In this document: positions 44,091 through 51,589 of the stretch, piece after piece | Numbering within the stretch: the stretch's first letter is position 1 | Layout of the letters: the number at the start of each line of letters is the position of its first letter | Source of the DNA: Hyphomicrobiales bacterium | Lineage (GTDB): Bacteria > Pseudomonadota > Alphaproteobacteria > Rhizobiales > Beijerinckiaceae | Assembly: GCA_900466745.1 (NCBI GenBank) | Contig: UBNE01000003.1 | Location: forward strand, 186,001-250,000 | DNA length: 64,000 nucleotides | Direction of reading: 5' to 3' | Notes under the pieces: generated by a model | What the model saw: only the letters and a program-made list of their open reading frames with translations | Told to the model about the DNA's origin: nothing | The model's database searches: none | Position numbers and translations under genes: made by a program

Positions 44091-45071
44091 ATGTCGGGCA
44101 GCCCCGGCCTGTCCTACTTCCTGCGCCGCCTGTCGCAGGCGGTGCTCGTCATGTTCGTGGTCGTGCTCGGCAACTTCCTGCTGATTCGGCTCGCGCCCGG
44201 CGACCTGGTCGACGTCCTCGGCGGGACGACCGACCTCTCGCCGGAGCAGGCGCTCGCCCTGCGCCAGCGCTACGGCCTCGATCAGCCGCTCCTGATGCAG
44301 TTCCTGCGCTATGCCGGCAACCTGCTGCATTTCGACCTCGGGTTTTCTCCCCGGCAGGGCGCACCCGTCGTCAATGTGCTGCTCGAGCGCCTGCCGACGA
44401 CGCTGGCCCTGGTCTTCCTGTCGCTTTTCCTGTCCGTGGCGATCGGCACCGCCGTCGGCGTTCTTGCCGCCCGCCGGGCCGGGACCGTCGCCGATTTCGG
44501 GCTGTCGCTGGTGGTCTTGCTGTTCTATGCGACGCCGTCCTTCATCATCGCCCTGCTGCTTATTCTCGGCTTCTCGGTCTATCTGCCCTGGCTACCTTCC
44601 GCGGGCATTTCCACGCCGGGGCTGGATCTGGAAGGGTTCGCGAAGCTCCTCGACATCGGGCGTCACTTCATCCTTCCCGTCATCGCCCTGTCGACCTTCT
44701 ACACCGCCATCTACGGGCGCCTGAGCCGCGCCGCCATGCTGGAGGTCCTGTCGCAGGATTTCATCAGGACCGCCCGAGCCAAGGGCGTGCCGGAACGCAG
44801 CCTGCTCTGGCGCCACGCCCTGCGGAATGCGCTCATGCCGATCGTGACCATGGCCGGCCTGCAGGTGAGCTCGCTTCTGGGCGGCGCGGTCCTGATCGAG
44901 ACCGTCTTCGGCCTGCCCGGCATAGGCCGCACCGCCTTCGACGCGGTGATGGAGCGCGACACCAACATGCTGCTCGGCGTTCTCTTCATGTCGTCGCTGG
45001 GCGTCGTCTGCGTGAACCTTCTGGTCGATCTGATCTACCGCCTGGTCGACCCGCGCGTAGAGCTCGCTTGA
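44091..45071 (+). CDS. ABC transporter permease, DppB type
   Basis: Inner-membrane permease of 326 residues, six helices. The N-terminal segment is SYFLRRLSQAVLVMFVVVLGNFLLIRLAPGD and the cytoplasmic loop motif is EVLSQDFIRTARAKGVPERSLLWRHALRNALMPI region (about 220-255). It starts three bases after the binding protein stop. It pairs with the DppC-type protein downstream. Confidence 0.93.
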   Translation: MSGSPGLSYFLRRLSQAVLVMFVVVLGNFLLIRLAPGDLVDVLGGTTDLSPEQALALRQRYGLDQPLLMQFLRYAGNLLHFDLGFSPRQGAPVVNVLLERLPTTLALVFLSLFLSVAIGTAVGVLAARRAGTVADFGLSLVVLLFYATPSFIIALLLILGFSVYLPWLPSAGISTPGLDLEGFAKLLDIGRHFILPVIALSTFYTAIYGRLSRAAMLEVLSQDFIRTARAKGVPERSLLWRHALRNALMPIVTMAGLQVSSLLGGAVLIETVFGLPGIGRTAFDAVMERDTNMLLGVLFMSSLGVVCVNLLVDLIYRLVDPRVELA

Positions 45072-45102
45072 AACAATCGCCGAAAGCGGATGGGGAACGG
45101 AT

Positions 45103-45936
45103 ATGAGGCGGACATTCAAGGCGCTGCTGAAGCATCCGAGCGGCCTCGTCGGTCTTGTCCTCCTGGCGGGGATCCTGATCATGGCCGCCAGCGCCGGCAC
45201 GGCGTATCCCGAAGGCCCGTGGCCGATGGACGGCACGCCGACGCTGTGGCCGGGAGAGGAGCGGGCCTATCTCCTGGGCACGGATGCGATGGGGCGCGAC
45301 CTTTTGGCAGGCCTCCTCTACGGGGCGCGGGTGTCCCTCGCGATCGGGCTTGCCGCCACGGCTGTCGCCCTGCTCGTCGGCGTTACCGCCGGCGCTCTCG
45401 CCGGCTACCATGGCGGCTGGATCGACGATGCTCTGATGCGCTTCACGGACGCGATGCAGACCATCCCCTCCTTTCTCTTCGCCGTGGTGATCGTCGGGGT
45501 GCTGACGCCGTCGCTGCTGACGATCATCTGCTCGATCGCGCTGGTGTCCTGGCCGACCGTCGCCCGGCTCGTCCGCGCCGAGTTCCTGCGCCTGCGCAGC
45601 CTGGATTTCGTCCTGGCGTGCCGGACGATGGGCATGTCCGATGCGCGGATCATTTTTCGCCAGATCCTCCCGAATTGCGTGGCGCCCATCATCGTCGCCT
45701 CCTCGGTGCTGGTGGCGACCGCCATCATCATCGAGGCGAGCCTCTCCTTCCTCGGCCTGGGGGATCCCAACGCCATGAGCTGGGGGACCATGATCGGCGC
45801 CGCGCGGCCGTCCTTGCGCACGGCGTGGTACATGACGCTGGTGCCGGCGGCGGCGGTCGTCGCGACGGTACTGGCGCTCAACTTGATCGGCGACGCCTTG
45901 AACGATGCGCTCAATCCAAGGCGGCGGGAACGCTAG
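45103..45936 (+). CDS. ABC transporter permease, DppC type
   Basis: Inner-membrane permease of 277 residues. The opening HPSGLVGLVLLAGILIM is typical of DppC/OppC proteins, followed by LLGTDAMGRDLLAGLLYGARVSL and the loop motif FVLACRTMGMSDARIIFRQILPN (about 167-189). Partner of the DppB-type permease. No DppD/DppF ATPase follows: the next gene is a convergent SDR, so the ATPases must be encoded elsewhere. Confidence 0.93.
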   Translation: MRRTFKALLKHPSGLVGLVLLAGILIMAASAGTAYPEGPWPMDGTPTLWPGEERAYLLGTDAMGRDLLAGLLYGARVSLAIGLAATAVALLVGVTAGALAGYHGGWIDDALMRFTDAMQTIPSFLFAVVIVGVLTPSLLTIICSIALVSWPTVARLVRAEFLRLRSLDFVLACRTMGMSDARIIFRQILPNCVAPIIVASSVLVATAIIIEASLSFLGLGDPNAMSWGTMIGAARPSLRTAWYMTLVPAAAVVATVLALNLIGDALNDALNPRRRER

Positions 45937-45966
45937 CCCGCCCGGCGCGGCGAGCCGTGCCGAGGG

Positions 45967-46713
45967 CTAGCTGTAGAAAATGCCGCCGTCCACGTTCAGC
46001 GCCTGGCCGGTCACGAACGCCGAATCGTCCGAGGCGAAGAAGGCGACCGGACCGACCACGTCTTCCGGATTGCCGAGCCGGTGCAGGTCCGTGACCTTCT
46101 CGAAATAGGCGACGCGCTCGGGATCGCGCAGGTTGTTCATTCCCATCTCGGTCTGGATGATGCCGGGGCAGACCGCATTCACGGTGATGCCGTACTGGCC
46201 GAGCTCCATCGACGAGACGCGCGTGAAGCCGACCACCGCCGATTTCGACGCGGCGTAGTGGGACTGGCCCGGACCGCCGGTGCGCGCGGCGAGCGAAGCG
46301 ATGTTGACGATGCGGCCGTAGCGCCGCTCGCGCATATGCGGGATCAGCGCCTGCGTCATCTGGAACACGCCGCGCGCGTTGACGGCGAGCGTGGCGTCCC
46401 AGAGCGCGGGCGTCAGCTCCTCGATCGAGGCGAGCTTCAGGATGCCGGCATTGTTGACGAGAGCGTCGACATGGCCGAGCCCGCGCACCGCCTCGGCGGC
46501 CGAGCGGCGGCAATCCTCGGGGTCGCTGACATCGGCCAGGATGGTGACGCAGCGCCGGCCGCGTTCCGCGACCTCGCCGGCGACCGCCTCGAGGGTGGCC
46601 TGCTGCGGGGAGATGTCGGTGAGCGCGAGATCGTAACCGCGCTCGGCTAGTCCGAGGGCGATGGCTCGGCCGATGCCGCGGCTGGCCCCCGTCACGATGG
46701 CGTGTCTGGTCAT
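45967..46713 (-). CDS. Short-chain dehydrogenase/reductase (SDR)
   Basis: Rossmann-fold oxidoreductase of 248 residues, classical SDR. Cofactor motif TGASRGIG (about 7-14), NNAGILK (about 85-91), catalytic S-YAASK (Y about 151, K about 155) and the terminal VDGGIFYS. Probable NAD(P)-dependent dehydrogenase of a sugar, polyol or hydroxy-acid. It is the last gene of the minus-strand run that begins with the Pot-type transporter and includes kinase and aldolase. Confidence 0.9.
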   Translation of the reverse strand: MTRHAIVTGASRGIGRAIALGLAERGYDLALTDISPQQATLEAVAGEVAERGRRCVTILADVSDPEDCRRSAAEAVRGLGHVDALVNNAGILKLASIEELTPALWDATLAVNARGVFQMTQALIPHMRERRYGRIVNIASLAARTGGPGQSHYAASKSAVVGFTRVSSMELGQYGITVNAVCPGIIQTEMGMNNLRDPERVAYFEKVTDLHRLGNPEDVVGPVAFFASDDSAFVTGQALNVDGGIFYS

Positions 46714-46760
46714 GTCGGTTCTCGCTTCAGATGGGAAAGGGATGGCGACGGCCGCGGCGC

Positions 46761-47717
46761 TCAGGCGGCCTTGCGGACCGGCAGGCTGTTCATCGCCTGC
46801 ACGGTGTCGTCGAAGGAGACGAGGTTCGCTCCGGAGCCCAGTCCGGTGGCGACGAGCGCCGCCGTCGCCGTCGCGAGCCGGGCGCATGCGGTGAGCTCCC
46901 AGCCGCGGACAAGGCCGGCGATGAAGCCGCCGGAATAGGCGTCCCCGCAGCCGGTGGTGTCGCGCACCGGCACCTCGAAGGCCGGCATCGTGAAGTGCCG
47001 GCCATCCCGCGTCATCACGAAGGACCCTTCGCCCCCGAGCGAGATCGCGCAGGCTCCGGCGCCGCGCACCAGGAAGAAGCGGGCGCAGGCGGCCGGATCA
47101 TCCGTCCCGACCATGGCGGCGGTCTCGTCGATGCTCGGCATGAAGAAATCGACCTCGGGCAGGAGCGGCTCCAGCAGCGCCAGGGTTTCGGGGCGGGCGG
47201 AGATCAGGTCGAGCGTCGTGGTGCGGCCGGCCTTGCGCGCGTCGGCGAGCAGCGCCCGGGAAGGCTCGCCATCCATCGCCAGCAGCGAGCCGACGCCGCC
47301 GAGATGGACGATCCTCCCCTCGCAGGCACGGGCCTGCGCGGCCTCCGAGATGCGCCAGCGGGCGGAGGCGCCGCGGGCGTGGAGGGCGGGTCGCGACCCG
47401 TCCGGGCGGATCGGCAGGATCGTGGCCGAGGTCGGGCTGCCTGCCATGCGCTCCATCATCGAAATGTCGATGCCCTCGCGGCGCAGCGCGTCGAGCACCC
47501 AATCGGCCTTCTCGTCGGTGCCGACCGCGCCGACCGCGAGCGCCTTCAGGCCGAGCCGCGCGCAGGGCACGACGGTTCCGCCGGCCGTGCCGGCAACGGT
47601 GAGGCGGATTTCGTCGATCAGGGAGCGGGTGCCGCCGGGCGGGATGTCGCTGACCGGCACGCCAAGGATATCGAGGATGTAGGAGCCGCAGACGCTGACA
47701 TCGTGGGTGGGCAACAT
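46761..47717 (-). CDS. PfkB-family carbohydrate kinase
   Basis: Ribokinase-fold sugar kinase of 318 residues. The N-terminal substrate region includes PPGGTRSL and TAGGTVVPCARLG. The catalytic signature near residues 244-256 reads DTTGCGDAYSGGF, with the catalytic base aspartate present and Cys in place of the common Ala of DTTGAGD. It should phosphorylate a sugar, sugar acid or polyol before cleavage by the class II aldolase encoded just upstream on the same strand. Substrate unknown. Confidence 0.88.
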   Translation of the reverse strand: MLPTHDVSVCGSYILDILGVPVSDIPPGGTRSLIDEIRLTVAGTAGGTVVPCARLGLKALAVGAVGTDEKADWVLDALRREGIDISMMERMAGSPTSATILPIRPDGSRPALHARGASARWRISEAAQARACEGRIVHLGGVGSLLAMDGEPSRALLADARKAGRTTTLDLISARPETLALLEPLLPEVDFFMPSIDETAAMVGTDDPAACARFFLVRGAGACAISLGGEGSFVMTRDGRHFTMPAFEVPVRDTTGCGDAYSGGFIAGLVRGWELTACARLATATAALVATGLGSGANLVSFDDTVQAMNSLPVRKAA

Positions 47718-47792
47718 GGCTGGTTTCTCGGGCGGTCGAATCGGGAGGCGGGAGGTGATGGCGATGGCGGAGGCTGCGGCGACGGCGTCGCG

Positions 47793-48479
47793 TCAGTCCC
47801 CGCCGGCCGGGGCGGCCTGCGGTTTCCGTTCGCGCAGGCCGTACTGGCCCCAGCGCTTCAGGATGCTGTCGATCTCCGCGTCCGGCAGCAGCGGCGGCGT
47901 GCCGATCTGGAGGCAGCCGTGATACTGCTTCGCCAGGGTCTCGACCTCGACCGCGAGCCAGAGCGCCTTGCGCAGGCTGGCCCCCGTCGCGATCAGGCCG
48001 TGATGGGCGAGCAGGCAGGCGCGGCGATCGGCCAGGGCCTCCAGCGCCAGCCGCGACAGCTCGGCCGTGCCGTACTGGGCATAGGGCGCGCAGGGGATGT
48101 CGTTTCCGCCGGCGGCGGCGATCATGTAGTGGATCGCGGGGATGCCGCGCTGCATGATGGCCAGGGTCGTGCAGTAGGTCGGATGGGCGTGGACGACCGC
48201 ACCCGCCTCCGGCTTCGCCTTCAGGATGTCGAGATGGAAGCGCCACTCGGTGGAGGGCACGTTGCCGTCCCGCGCCGTCCAGCCGCCGTCCCAGTCCATG
48301 AAGACGATGTCCTCGGGCGTCATCTGGTCATAGGCCAGGCCGGATGGGGTCAGCAGGATGCCGCCCTCGACGCGGATGCTGATATTGCCGGACGTGCCCT
48401 GGTTGATGCCCGCCGCGGTCATCTCGCGGCAGGCCATGACGATGGATTGCCGCAATGCGCGATCGTCCCGGCTGCTCAT
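47793..48479 (-). CDS. Class II aldolase/adducin family protein (FucA/AraD-like)
   Basis: Zinc-dependent aldolase or epimerase of 228 residues. Motifs: GINQGTSGNISIR (phosphate-binding region, about 24-36), TPSGLAYDQM, the zinc-ligand HAHPTYC (about 98-104) and LLAHHGLIATG (about 155-165). E in PSTEWRFH matches the catalytic glutamate of L-fuculose-phosphate aldolases. Next to a PfkB kinase and SDR it probably cleaves a phosphorylated ketose or sugar acid to DHAP and an aldehyde. Confidence 0.88.
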   Translation of the reverse strand: MSSRDDRALRQSIVMACREMTAAGINQGTSGNISIRVEGGILLTPSGLAYDQMTPEDIVFMDWDGGWTARDGNVPSTEWRFHLDILKAKPEAGAVVHAHPTYCTTLAIMQRGIPAIHYMIAAAGGNDIPCAPYAQYGTAELSRLALEALADRRACLLAHHGLIATGASLRKALWLAVEVETLAKQYHGCLQIGTPPLLPDAEIDSILKRWGQYGLRERKPQAAPAGGD

Positions 48480-48554
48480 TGCCTCATCTTCCCTGGTCAG
48501 AATGCCGTTCCATCGGCGCGGCGGGGCCGCGCCTCGCCCGTGCTCCGACCCTGC

Positions 48555-49550
48555 TCAGCGGCTGACGTCGATGATCACGCGGCCGCGGACCTTGCCGGCG
48601 ACGATCTCCTCCGCCAGCGCCGGCAGGGCCGACATCGGCTCGACGCGGGCGATGCGGCCGAGCCGGGCCTTGTCGAGATGCGCGGCCAGGGTCTTCCAGG
48701 CGCGCTCGCGCCTGGCGGCCGGCGCCATCACGCTGTCGATGCCGAGCAGGCTCACGCCCCGCAGGATATGCGGCGCGACGGTCGCCGGAAGGTCCATGCC
48801 GCCCGCCAGTCCGCAAGCCGCGACGGCCCCGCCATAGGCCGTCTGCGCCAGCACGTTGGCCAGGGTGGTGGAGCCGACGGAATCGACCGCGCCGCCCCAG
48901 CGCTCCTTCTGCAGCGCGCCGCCCTTCTCCGCGAGCGCGGCGCGATCGACGAAGGCCGTGGCGCCGAGCTCCGACAGATAGGCGTGCGCCTCGGGCCGGC
49001 CGGTCGCCGCGGTGACGGCATAGCCCTTGCGGGCGAGCAGGCTGATCGCCGTCGAGCCGACGCCGCCGGCGGCGCCCGTCACCAGCACCTCGCGGCCGCC
49101 GGGCGAGATCGCTCCCCAATCCTCGAGCGCGTCGACGCAGAGCGCCGCGGTATAGCCGGCGGTGCCGATCCCCATGGCCTCCTCGAAGGTGAAGGCGTCG
49201 GGCAATCGCGTCAGCCATTGCGGCTTCAGCTTCTGGAAGCGGGCATAGCCGCCCCATTCCGTCTCGGACAGGCCCCAGCCATTGACCAGCACCTTGTCGC
49301 CCGGCGCCCAGTCGGGCGAGCGGCTTTCGACCACCGTGCCGGCGAGATCGATCCCCGCGACCATCGGCAGCCGGCGCGCGATCCGCCCCTTGCCGGTGAT
49401 CGCCAGGCCGTCCTTGTAGTTCAGCGTCGAGAAGGCGATTTCGACGAGCACGTCGTGATCGGGCAGATCGGCGGTCGTGAGATCGCGGAACTCCGCATGC
49501 GGGCGGCCGTCACGATCGACGATCATCATGGCGCGGAAGCTATCGTTCAT
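48555..49550 (-). CDS. MDR-superfamily reductase, AcuI/YhdH acrylyl-CoA reductase type
   Basis: Zinc-free medium-chain reductase of 331 residues. Features: NYKDGLAITGKG (about 46-57), AGIDLAGTV, GWGLSETEWGGYA, and the NADPH motif VTGAAGGVGSTAISLLARKGY (about 152-172). The family includes AcuI, which reduces acryloyl-CoA to propionyl-CoA and protects against acrylate. The ATG at 49550 gives the usual length. It lies between the IclR regulator and the aldolase on the same strand. With the CoA transferases of the divergent operon it could handle an unsaturated acyl-CoA product. Confidence 0.87.
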   Translation of the reverse strand: MNDSFRAMMIVDRDGRPHAEFRDLTTADLPDHDVLVEIAFSTLNYKDGLAITGKGRIARRLPMVAGIDLAGTVVESRSPDWAPGDKVLVNGWGLSETEWGGYARFQKLKPQWLTRLPDAFTFEEAMGIGTAGYTAALCVDALEDWGAISPGGREVLVTGAAGGVGSTAISLLARKGYAVTAATGRPEAHAYLSELGATAFVDRAALAEKGGALQKERWGGAVDSVGSTTLANVLAQTAYGGAVAACGLAGGMDLPATVAPHILRGVSLLGIDSVMAPAARRERAWKTLAAHLDKARLGRIARVEPMSALPALAEEIVAGKVRGRVIIDVSR

Positions 49551-49612
49551 GGCTCGACCTCGTCGCTGTGCGATGATTTGACTGGAAGGCGCGCCGGGCG
49601 CCCGGGTTGCGT

Positions 49613-50368
49613 TCAGGGGTGCGGCAGGTGTCCGAGCGCCAGGCTGATCGTGCGGGCGGCCTCCCGGACCGCTTCCGAAAACTGCTTCAGCTCCTTGCGC
49701 TTCAGCCGGGAATCCGGGCCCGATATCCCGATCGCGCCGGCGACATGCCCGGCCTGGCCGAGAATCGCGCAGGCGCAGGCCGCGATGCCGTCGCGCCACT
49801 CGCCCTGCAGGACCGTGGCGTAACCCTGCTGGCGGATCTGCCGGATGTCGGCCAGAAGCTCCTCGAGCGTCACGCGCGTCGTGTCGGTGTAGCGTTTGAA
49901 GAGCGGCCGGAAGCGCTCGAGCGCCTCGTCGGGCTCATGCGCCAGCATCGCCTTGCCGGTCGCCATCGCGAAGGCCGGCGCCCGCATGCCGACGCTGGTA
50001 TGGGCCCGGATCTGATGCTTGCTTTCGATCTTGTCGACATAGACCACGTCGGTGTCGTCGAGCACCGAGAGATGGACCGTCTCGCCGGTGGCCTGGGCCA
50101 GGCGCTCCATCGCCGGACGGGCGACCGCGACGAGGTCCAAGCGCCGAACCACGCGGTTGCCGAGCTCCCAGATCTTCAGGGTCAGCTCATAGGCGCTGTT
50201 CGGCGGCACCTGCCGGACGAAGCCCTGGGCCTGCAGGGTCGCGAGCAGGCGGTGGACATTGCTCTTGGTGAGTTCCAGCTCCTTCGCGAGATCGGTGATC
50301 CCGCGAGGCTTGTCGCTGCGCGCCAGCACCTCGAGGAGCCGCAGCCCCTTCGTGAACGCCTTGTCCAT
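49613..50368 (-). CDS. IclR-family transcriptional regulator
   Basis: Regulator of 251 residues. The N-terminal winged helix-turn-helix (RGITDLAKELELTKSNVHRLLATLQAQGFV region, about 19-50) is followed by an IclR effector domain (about 75-245) with the C-terminal SGPDSRLK segment. It is embedded in the minus-strand run between the Pot-type binding protein and the AcuI-like gene. It is the likely owner of the two inverted TGTTCT-N7-AGAAC operators at 54525 and 54690, which face both the transporter and the CoA-transferase operons. Confidence 0.9.
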   Translation of the reverse strand: MDKAFTKGLRLLEVLARSDKPRGITDLAKELELTKSNVHRLLATLQAQGFVRQVPPNSAYELTLKIWELGNRVVRRLDLVAVARPAMERLAQATGETVHLSVLDDTDVVYVDKIESKHQIRAHTSVGMRAPAFAMATGKAMLAHEPDEALERFRPLFKRYTDTTRVTLEELLADIRQIRQQGYATVLQGEWRDGIAACACAILGQAGHVAGAIGISGPDSRLKRKELKQFSEAVREAARTISLALGHLPHP

Positions 50369-50463
50369 CGTGTAAACCCGGTCTCCTGAGCCTGGCTACC
50401 TCTATTCCCGGCCGTGCGGCGCGGGAAGACGGCCGCCCCGCCGGCGGCCGTCCGCGCGATCGG

Positions 50464-51555
50464 CTACTGCGCCAGCAGCGCGTTGAGCTTCTCCTGGCCG
50501 TGCTCCTCGTTGGTCGAGCGGCCATCGGGCGAGATCGCGCCCCAATAGTCCGGGCTCCACTCGATCGCCTGGGCGAGATTCTTCGGGTTGTTGGCCCAGG
50601 AGCCGCTGATCTTCGGATCGGCGGCATCGAAGACGACGGAGGAGGGCAGCGCGACCGGGAAGTTCGAGGTCAGCTCCGCCGCGCGCTTGGGGTCGAGCCG
50701 CCAGGACAGCACCTTCAGCGCGTTGTCGTAGTTCGGCGCGCCCTTCGGGATCGAGAAGAAGTCGTAATAGACGAAGCCCTGGTTCCAGGAGATCGCGACC
50801 GGCGCGCCCTCCAGCGCGAATTTGCTCATCGAGCCGGTATAGGCCATGCACATGTCGGCCTCGCCGTCGAGCAGCAGTTGCGGCGGCTGGGCGGCGGTGG
50901 TCCACCATTTGGTCACATGGGGCTTGATCTCGGCGAGCTTCTTCAGCGCCCGCTCCATGTCGATCGGATAGAGCTTGTCCTTCGGCACGCCGTCCGCCAT
51001 CAACGCCGCCTCGAAGGTGAAGCGCGACCAGGCCGGCATGCAGCGGCGCCCCGGGAACTTCTTCACGTCCCAGAAATCGGCCCAGCTCTGCGGCTCGGCG
51101 CCGGCCTTGTACTTGTCCTTGTTCCAGGCGAGGCCGACGCCGATGACCTGGAGCGCCACGCCCTTGGGCCGCTTGAGGTTGTCCGGCATCGCGGCAAGCG
51201 TCTTCTGCGCGGATTCGGAGAGCTTCTTGTAGTCGATCTCCGCCAGGCAGCAGTCGCCGAGGATCTTGGTTTCCTGGTCGAAGATGAAGGCGAGGTCCCA
51301 GGAGGCCTTGCCGGCTTCGGCCTGGGCCTTCAGCCGCGGGCCGCTGCGCGCCTCCTGGACGGTCACGACCTTGATGCCGGTCTCCTTCTCGAACGGCCCG
51401 TACATGATCCTGCGCAGGGCTTCGCCATAGGCGCCGCCGGGATCCTGCACGATCACCTCCTTGCTCTGGGCCGCGGCGCCCTGCGCGAAGCAGAGCGGCA
51501 GGGCCAGGACCGCCAAGGCGGGAAGCGCCCGCCAGATCGTCATGCGTTGCACCAT
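50464..51555 (-). CDS. ABC transporter substrate-binding protein, PotD/polyamine type
   Basis: Exported binding protein of 363 residues with a Sec signal peptide (about 1-29, cleavage after GAAA). The ATG at 51555 is preceded by AGGGAGGAAAG; an upstream ATG at 51579 is less likely. The mature protein starts EVIVQDPGGAYGEALRRIMYGPFEKETGIKV region, typical of the spermidine/putrescine-like family 1/8 of binding proteins. YTGSMSKFALEGAP belongs to the ligand cleft. The cargo is likely a small cationic or amine-bearing organic compound, but the family is broad. Confidence 0.87.
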   Translation of the reverse strand: MVQRMTIWRALPALAVLALPLCFAQGAAAQSKEVIVQDPGGAYGEALRRIMYGPFEKETGIKVVTVQEARSGPRLKAQAEAGKASWDLAFIFDQETKILGDCCLAEIDYKKLSESAQKTLAAMPDNLKRPKGVALQVIGVGLAWNKDKYKAGAEPQSWADFWDVKKFPGRRCMPAWSRFTFEAALMADGVPKDKLYPIDMERALKKLAEIKPHVTKWWTTAAQPPQLLLDGEADMCMAYTGSMSKFALEGAPVAISWNQGFVYYDFFSIPKGAPNYDNALKVLSWRLDPKRAAELTSNFPVALPSSVVFDAADPKISGSWANNPKNLAQAIEWSPDYWGAISPDGRSTNEEHGQEKLNALLAQ

Positions 51556-51589
51556 GTCTTTCCTCCCTCCCTCTTTCATCGGATGCGGA

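Noticed and set aside
46731-49823. Plus-strand open frame of 1030 codons opposite the SDR, kinase, aldolase and AcuI-like genes
   Set aside because: Composition is typical of antisense shadow. Four recognisable enzymes are encoded on the minus strand.
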